A stretch of 64,000 nucleotides of DNA from Streptomyces buecherae (lineage in GTDB: Bacteria > Actinomycetota > Actinomycetes > Streptomycetales > Streptomycetaceae): positions 62,001-126,000 of the forward strand of contig NZ_CP060404.1 in assembly GCF_014295035.1 (NCBI RefSeq), written 5' to 3'. The notes beneath the pieces are model-generated. The model was not told where the DNA came from, made no database searches, and saw nothing but the letters and a program-made list of their open reading frames with translations. Positions 60,787-64,000 of this stretch are shown piece by piece. The position numbers and the translations under genes were made by a program. Each line of letters starts with the position of its first letter. Positions within the stretch are counted from its first letter, which is position 1.

Positions 60787-61042
60787 CGGCACCTATTCCG
60801 CTGGCGACCACCAGGGCCGTGACGGAGTCGATGGTCTCGTAGTGCTCGGTGGGGGCCTCCGGGTCCAGGTAGACGCCGACCTCGTTCTCGATGCTGTCGA
60901 TCAGGCGCATGTAGGAGAGCGAGGAGTAGCCGACGTCGCGCAGCGAGTAGTTGGCGCCGGCGAGTTCGTCGGCCGTGACGCTGCCGTCGCCCGCCGCGAT
61001 GGCCAGGTCGAGGATCTTGGTACGGAGTGCGCTGCTGTCCAT
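60779..61042 (-). CDS. Discrete acyl/peptidyl carrier protein
   Basis: 87 residues, four-helix carrier fold. The attachment Ser is in DVGYSSLSYMRLID (residues 37-50); the usual G-x-D-S reads G-Y-S-S, which is uncommon. The C-terminus SVTALVVASG fits helix IV. It is acidic as expected. Encoded 25 bp after the acyl-AMP ligase gene and overlapping the DapB-like gene, so the three are co-translated. The likely activating enzyme is the PPTase at 51842. Confidence 0.88.
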   Translation of the reverse strand: MDSSALRTKILDLAIAAGDGSVTADELAGANYSLRDVGYSSLSYMRLIDSIENEVGVYLDPEAPTEHYETIDSVTALVVASGIGADA

Positions 61043-61067
61043 GGGGAGTCCTGTGTCTCGAAGAGGG

Positions 61068-62534
61068 TCAGTTGCTCTGGGGGTCGCTGGTGCTCTGGGG
61101 CTCGCTGAGCAGGCGCCGCAGGCGTTCGATGGACGGCTTGCCGATCGAGTTCGCCGGAATCCGGTCCACCAGGCGGAGGATGCCGGGCACCTTGAACGAC
61201 GGGAGTGTCGCCGCGCAGTGGGTGCGCAGGGACTGCGCGCTGACGCCGGCCTCGACGGCGACGACGGCGGCCAGGGTGGGATCGCCGTGTTGGTTGTCGG
61301 CCTCGAAGGCGACCGCGTCCAGCACTCCCGGGGCCGTGCGCAGCACGTCCGCGATCTCGATCGGGTCGATCTTGCGCCCGCCCACGTTGACCAGCCGGCT
61401 GGTGCGCCCGGTCAGGTGGAGCACGCCGTCGCGCAGGTGGCCCTGGTCACCGGTGTGGTAGTAGCCCTCGGCGTCGACGCGCTCCTCGAACACGCCGGGG
61501 GCGTTGAGGTAGCGCGAGCCCATCGACTCGCTCCGCACCCGGATGCCCTGCTCCGTGGCGAGCAGACGCACACCGGGCAGGGGGGCGCCGAGCCCGCTGC
61601 CGGCCCCTTCGGCGGCGTACGTCAGGGGTCCGGCCTCGGCGACGCCGTAGTAGTTGTGGATCGGCACGCCGGTGAGCCGGGTGAACTCCTCGCGCACCGT
61701 CTCGCGCAGGGGGGCGCCGGACGAGATGGCGGTCCGGACGGCGGCGAACCCTTCCTTCGGGGCGCGTCGCACGATCGACTCGTAGAGCGCCGGGAACGCC
61801 ACGAGGCGGGTGGCTTCGGTGCTCTCCAGGAGCCGCACCACGCGGGTGGCGGTGGGCAGCCCGCTCGACAGGTGCAGGGACGCGCCGGGCAGGAAGGCGG
61901 CGAGCAGGGAGGTGTTGAAGGCCAGCCCGTTGGAGAGCGCGGCGAAGCAGGCGATGCGGTCGTCCGCCGAGAGCCCGGTGCCCTTGGCCCAGTTGGCAGC
62001 CGCGGCCGAGACGGCCGCGCCGGAGAACTCGATGCAGTTGGGCCGGCCGGTGGAGCCGGAGGTGAAGCGGCACACCTCGGTGGCGTCCAACAGGTGCGGG
62101 CGGGGTGGGTCGAACGGCCTTACCCGGCTGACGGCGAGGACGCCGAACTCGCCGCCCGCCGCGTGGACCTCGTCCGCGATGGCGTGCACCTCGGCGCCCG
62201 GGGCGTGGACCAGCAGGTCCAGCCCGCAGTCCTCGGCGATGCGGGAGAGGTCGAACGGGCTGAAGGCCGAGTCGACCAGGAAGGGCACCCCGCCGGCGAA
62301 CAGCGTGGCCAGGTAACTGACGACGTAGTCCACGGAGTTGGTGGCGTACAGGGCCACCCGCGGCCGTTCGCCCGGCACCTCGTGGCGGGCCAGGGTGTCC
62401 GACGCGGCGCGGGCTCGCTGGAGGAGTTCGGCGTACCCGAGCGAACCGGCCGCGTCGCTGACCGCGAGGCGCTCGCCGTGTCGGGTGAGCACGTCGGTGA
62501 AGAGGTCGGGGAGGACAGCGCGCATCGGGCTCAC
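61068..62534 (-). CDS. Stand-alone acyl-AMP ligase (ANL superfamily)
   Basis: 488 residues. It has the P-loop-like core FTSGSTGRPN (A3), NYYGVAEAGPLTY (A5), YYHTGDQGHLRDG (A7), GRTSRLVNVGGRKIDPIEI (A8) and the C-terminal Lys in NSIGKPSIERL (A10). The A4 position that binds the alpha-amino group in amino-acid-activating domains has no Asp (LSNGLAFNTSLLAAF), which suggests a non-amino carboxylic acid. It would load the neighbouring carrier protein. GTG 62534 overlaps the stop of the SagB-like gene; ATG 62525 is an alternative. Confidence 0.9.
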   Translation of the reverse strand: MSPMRAVLPDLFTDVLTRHGERLAVSDAAGSLGYAELLQRARAASDTLARHEVPGERPRVALYATNSVDYVVSYLATLFAGGVPFLVDSAFSPFDLSRIAEDCGLDLLVHAPGAEVHAIADEVHAAGGEFGVLAVSRVRPFDPPRPHLLDATEVCRFTSGSTGRPNCIEFSGAAVSAAAANWAKGTGLSADDRIACFAALSNGLAFNTSLLAAFLPGASLHLSSGLPTATRVVRLLESTEATRLVAFPALYESIVRRAPKEGFAAVRTAISSGAPLRETVREEFTRLTGVPIHNYYGVAEAGPLTYAAEGAGSGLGAPLPGVRLLATEQGIRVRSESMGSRYLNAPGVFEERVDAEGYYHTGDQGHLRDGVLHLTGRTSRLVNVGGRKIDPIEIADVLRTAPGVLDAVAFEADNQHGDPTLAAVVAVEAGVSAQSLRTHCAATLPSFKVPGILRLVDRIPANSIGKPSIERLRRLLSEPQSTSDPQSN

Positions 62535-63994
62535 CGCTCGTTCTGGGCGTGCGCCATGGCAAGCCGGTCGAACTTGATGCCCGAGTCGTCCGGGCGGCCG
62601 AGCAGCAGGGCGTACAGGGTCTCGTCACCCTCCGGCAGCCCTGCCAGCGTGCGCCACAGCGGCGAGTCGAAGCCGCCGATGGCGGTCACCCCGATGCCCG
62701 CGCGGTTCGCCCCCAGGTAGAGGAGTTGACCTAACGCGCCGCAGCGGAAGGCGAGTTCGCGCAGGCTCTCGGCGTCGCCGGCCGAGCCGGCCCCGGCGAG
62801 CGAGGCGCGCGGCACGTGCAGCAGCACGATGGCGGCGGCCCCGGCGAGGGGGCGCTGCTGCATGCAGGCACGGGCCACCTCGTCGGTGGACGGCAGTGGC
62901 ACCGGTTGCCGTTCGCCGGTGCGCAGGCGGTAGACCGCGTCCTGTGCGGGCTCGGTGGTCGAGCGCAGGACCAGGGTGGCGGCCAGGGGCGAGGCGGCGG
63001 GGAGGTCGGTCTCCAGCGGTGTGCACAGGGCCGCGACCGCCTTCCAGACGGCGGCGGCGGGAACGGGTTCGCCCGTGAACGCCTTGCTGGACACGCGCGT
63101 CCCGATCAGCTCCGGCCAGCCGGACGGGTCTCCCAACCCCGCGCCTGCGGAGCCGATTTGGCGGTTGGCGTGCACGTGGGCGAGCGGCGCAGGCGCGGCC
63201 GGCAGGAAGGGTGAGCCGGAGGTGGCGGACCAGCCGGCGAGCGAGTCCCAGCAGGCGCCTTCCAGCCACGATCGCCAGGTGGCCCCGCGCCGCTCCCGGT
63301 CGGTGTCGTCGTGCACGGTCCAGCGGGCCCACGACTCGCCTGTCGAACTGGCCGGCACCTGGACGGCGGAGTGAATTTCCCGGCAATTCTCGCCGGCCTC
63401 CAGCAATTCTGACAGGGATTCCCGTGGGAAGCGCAGCCGTAGCGCCCCCGTGGCGCCACGGCCGGCGACGGCCAGCATGAGGTTCCCGGCCGCGTGTCCC
63501 GCGTCGAGCTGGGTGTAGAGATAGCCGCGGTCGCCGTACTTGCGCATCGAAAGCCAGGGGCGGGTGAGCGTGACCACGAGCGCTCCGCCGTCTTCCGGAA
63601 TGGCCAACAGGGACGCGGTGAGGGCGGCGGCGACGCGGGGCCCGACGGCCAGTCGGGCGCAGGTGCGGCGATCGGCGTCGATGCGAAACGCCGTCGGCTG
63701 GCCGTCCTCCAGGGCGAGGACGGCGAATTCGTACGGGTACACGGCCCCGGCCGACGGCACCGCCCGCGCGGCGTACGACCCGCAGGACCGGTTGGCGCGG
63801 CTGGTCAGCACGCCCTCGTCCAGCAGGGACAGCGCGAGGCGGAGGCCGGGCGCGACCACGGGTCCGGCGGGCGGCTCGGGTAACGCCGCGGGCAGGGCCA
63901 CGCGGGCCCACAGATCAACGGTGCGGCCCGAGGATTCGCGCTCGGGCGCGTATGCGACGGATGCGGCTTTCTGTTTTATCAGGTTTCCTGGCAC
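62531..63994 (-). CDS. SagB-type/nitroreductase-fold oxidoreductase, tandem domain, with two TTA codons
   Basis: 487 residues as read from GTG 63994; the frame stays open to the window edge, so the true start may lie outside. Two nitroreductase-like halves (about 45-250 and 270-487). The first has the SagB-like entry RANRSCGSYAARAVPSAGAVYPYE and YTQLDAGHAAGNL; the second has the VSSKAFTGEPVPAA entry and ELAFRCGALGQLLYLGANRAGIGV. SagB proteins are FMN-dependent dehydrogenases, best known for azoline oxidation. TTA codons occur at codons 38 (63881-63883) and 421 (62732-62734), implying bldA dependence. First visible gene of the cluster. Confidence 0.8.
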   Translation of the reverse strand: MPGNLIKQKAASVAYAPERESSGRTVDLWARVALPAALPEPPAGPVVAPGLRLALSLLDEGVLTSRANRSCGSYAARAVPSAGAVYPYEFAVLALEDGQPTAFRIDADRRTCARLAVGPRVAAALTASLLAIPEDGGALVVTLTRPWLSMRKYGDRGYLYTQLDAGHAAGNLMLAVAGRGATGALRLRFPRESLSELLEAGENCREIHSAVQVPASSTGESWARWTVHDDTDRERRGATWRSWLEGACWDSLAGWSATSGSPFLPAAPAPLAHVHANRQIGSAGAGLGDPSGWPELIGTRVSSKAFTGEPVPAAAVWKAVAALCTPLETDLPAASPLAATLVLRSTTEPAQDAVYRLRTGERQPVPLPSTDEVARACMQQRPLAGAAAIVLLHVPRASLAGAGSAGDAESLRELAFRCGALGQLLYLGANRAGIGVTAIGGFDSPLWRTLAGLPEGDETLYALLLGRPDDSGIKFDRLAMAHAQNER

Positions 63995-64000
63995 GTCTGA

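Overview
The window is typical high-GC actinomycete chromosome and most resembles Streptomyces. Nearly every gene has G/C in the third codon position, GTG/TTG starts and ATGA/GTGA operon overlaps are common, TTA codons are rare and sit only in two accessory genes, and the gene families (tandem IclR regulator, PcaD-PcaC fusion, I36-type secreted protease inhibitor, NarL-type two-component pair) are streptomycete ones. I see no tRNA, rRNA, CRISPR array or intact insertion sequence.

Region 1 (1-7.5 kb): a minus-strand operon runs from a solute-binding lipoprotein through a Dpp/Opp-type ABC importer (DppB, a DppC-DppD fusion, DppF) to a TetR regulator and an aldehyde dehydrogenase cut by the left edge. 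Region 2 (7.5-10.4 kb): O-methyltransferase, aldo/keto reductase and a divergent SDR. Region 3 (10.4-16 kb): an unrelated interlude with a secreted I36 inhibitor carrying a TTA codon, a sensor kinase/response regulator pair, and a divergent FtsX-type permease with a 34-bp inverted repeat between them. Region 4 (16-22 kb): amidohydrolase, zinc MDR dehydrogenase, a second aldo/keto reductase, an HSL-type esterase and a Bcr/CflA exporter. Region 5 (22.3-27.3 kb): a homoprotocatechuate meta-cleavage operon (HpaD dioxygenase, HpaE dehydrogenase, a DapA-like lyase and a FAH-RraA fusion). Region 6 (27.5-37 kb): alpha/beta hydrolase, GntR regulator, DinB/mycothiol-type protein, two phosphotriesterase-family proteins, a second HSL esterase, a second amidohydrolase and an MFS importer. 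Region 7 (37-50.3 kb): a benzoylformate-decarboxylase-like enzyme and a benzaldehyde-dehydrogenase-like enzyme, a tandem IclR regulator, then the divergent operon pcaI-J-F-H-G-B-L-pobA.

Taken together, regions 1-7 read as a 50-kb aromatic-catabolism island. Aryl side chains would be shortened to 4-hydroxybenzoate (decarboxylase, dehydrogenase), hydroxylated by PobA to protocatechuate and cleaved intradiol to succinyl-CoA and acetyl-CoA. A parallel branch cleaves 3,4-dihydroxyphenylacetate extradiol. Uptake systems, hydrolases and reductases that could unwrap a larger substrate surround these routes. Many enzymes come in pairs, and short operators with a GT(A/C)TAC core recur in several of the divergent promoters, which suggests shared regulation.

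Region 8 (50.3-54 kb): an ArgJ/Oat2-like acetyltransferase with ARG-box-like palindromes upstream, an Sfp-type phosphopantetheinyl transferase, a methyltransferase and a GNAT acetyltransferase. Region 9 (54.2-64 kb, running off the right edge): a minus-strand, translationally coupled operon that looks like an unassigned natural-product cluster built from discrete parts. It encodes a SagB-like oxidoreductase with two TTA codons, a stand-alone acyl-AMP ligase, a carrier protein, a DapB-like reductase, a class II aldolase, an acyl-CoA dehydrogenase, a condensation-domain protein with a damaged HHxxxDG motif, a NodB deacetylase with an extra N-terminal domain reminiscent of IS110 transposases, and an MFS exporter. 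This operon is the best candidate here for an undescribed system.
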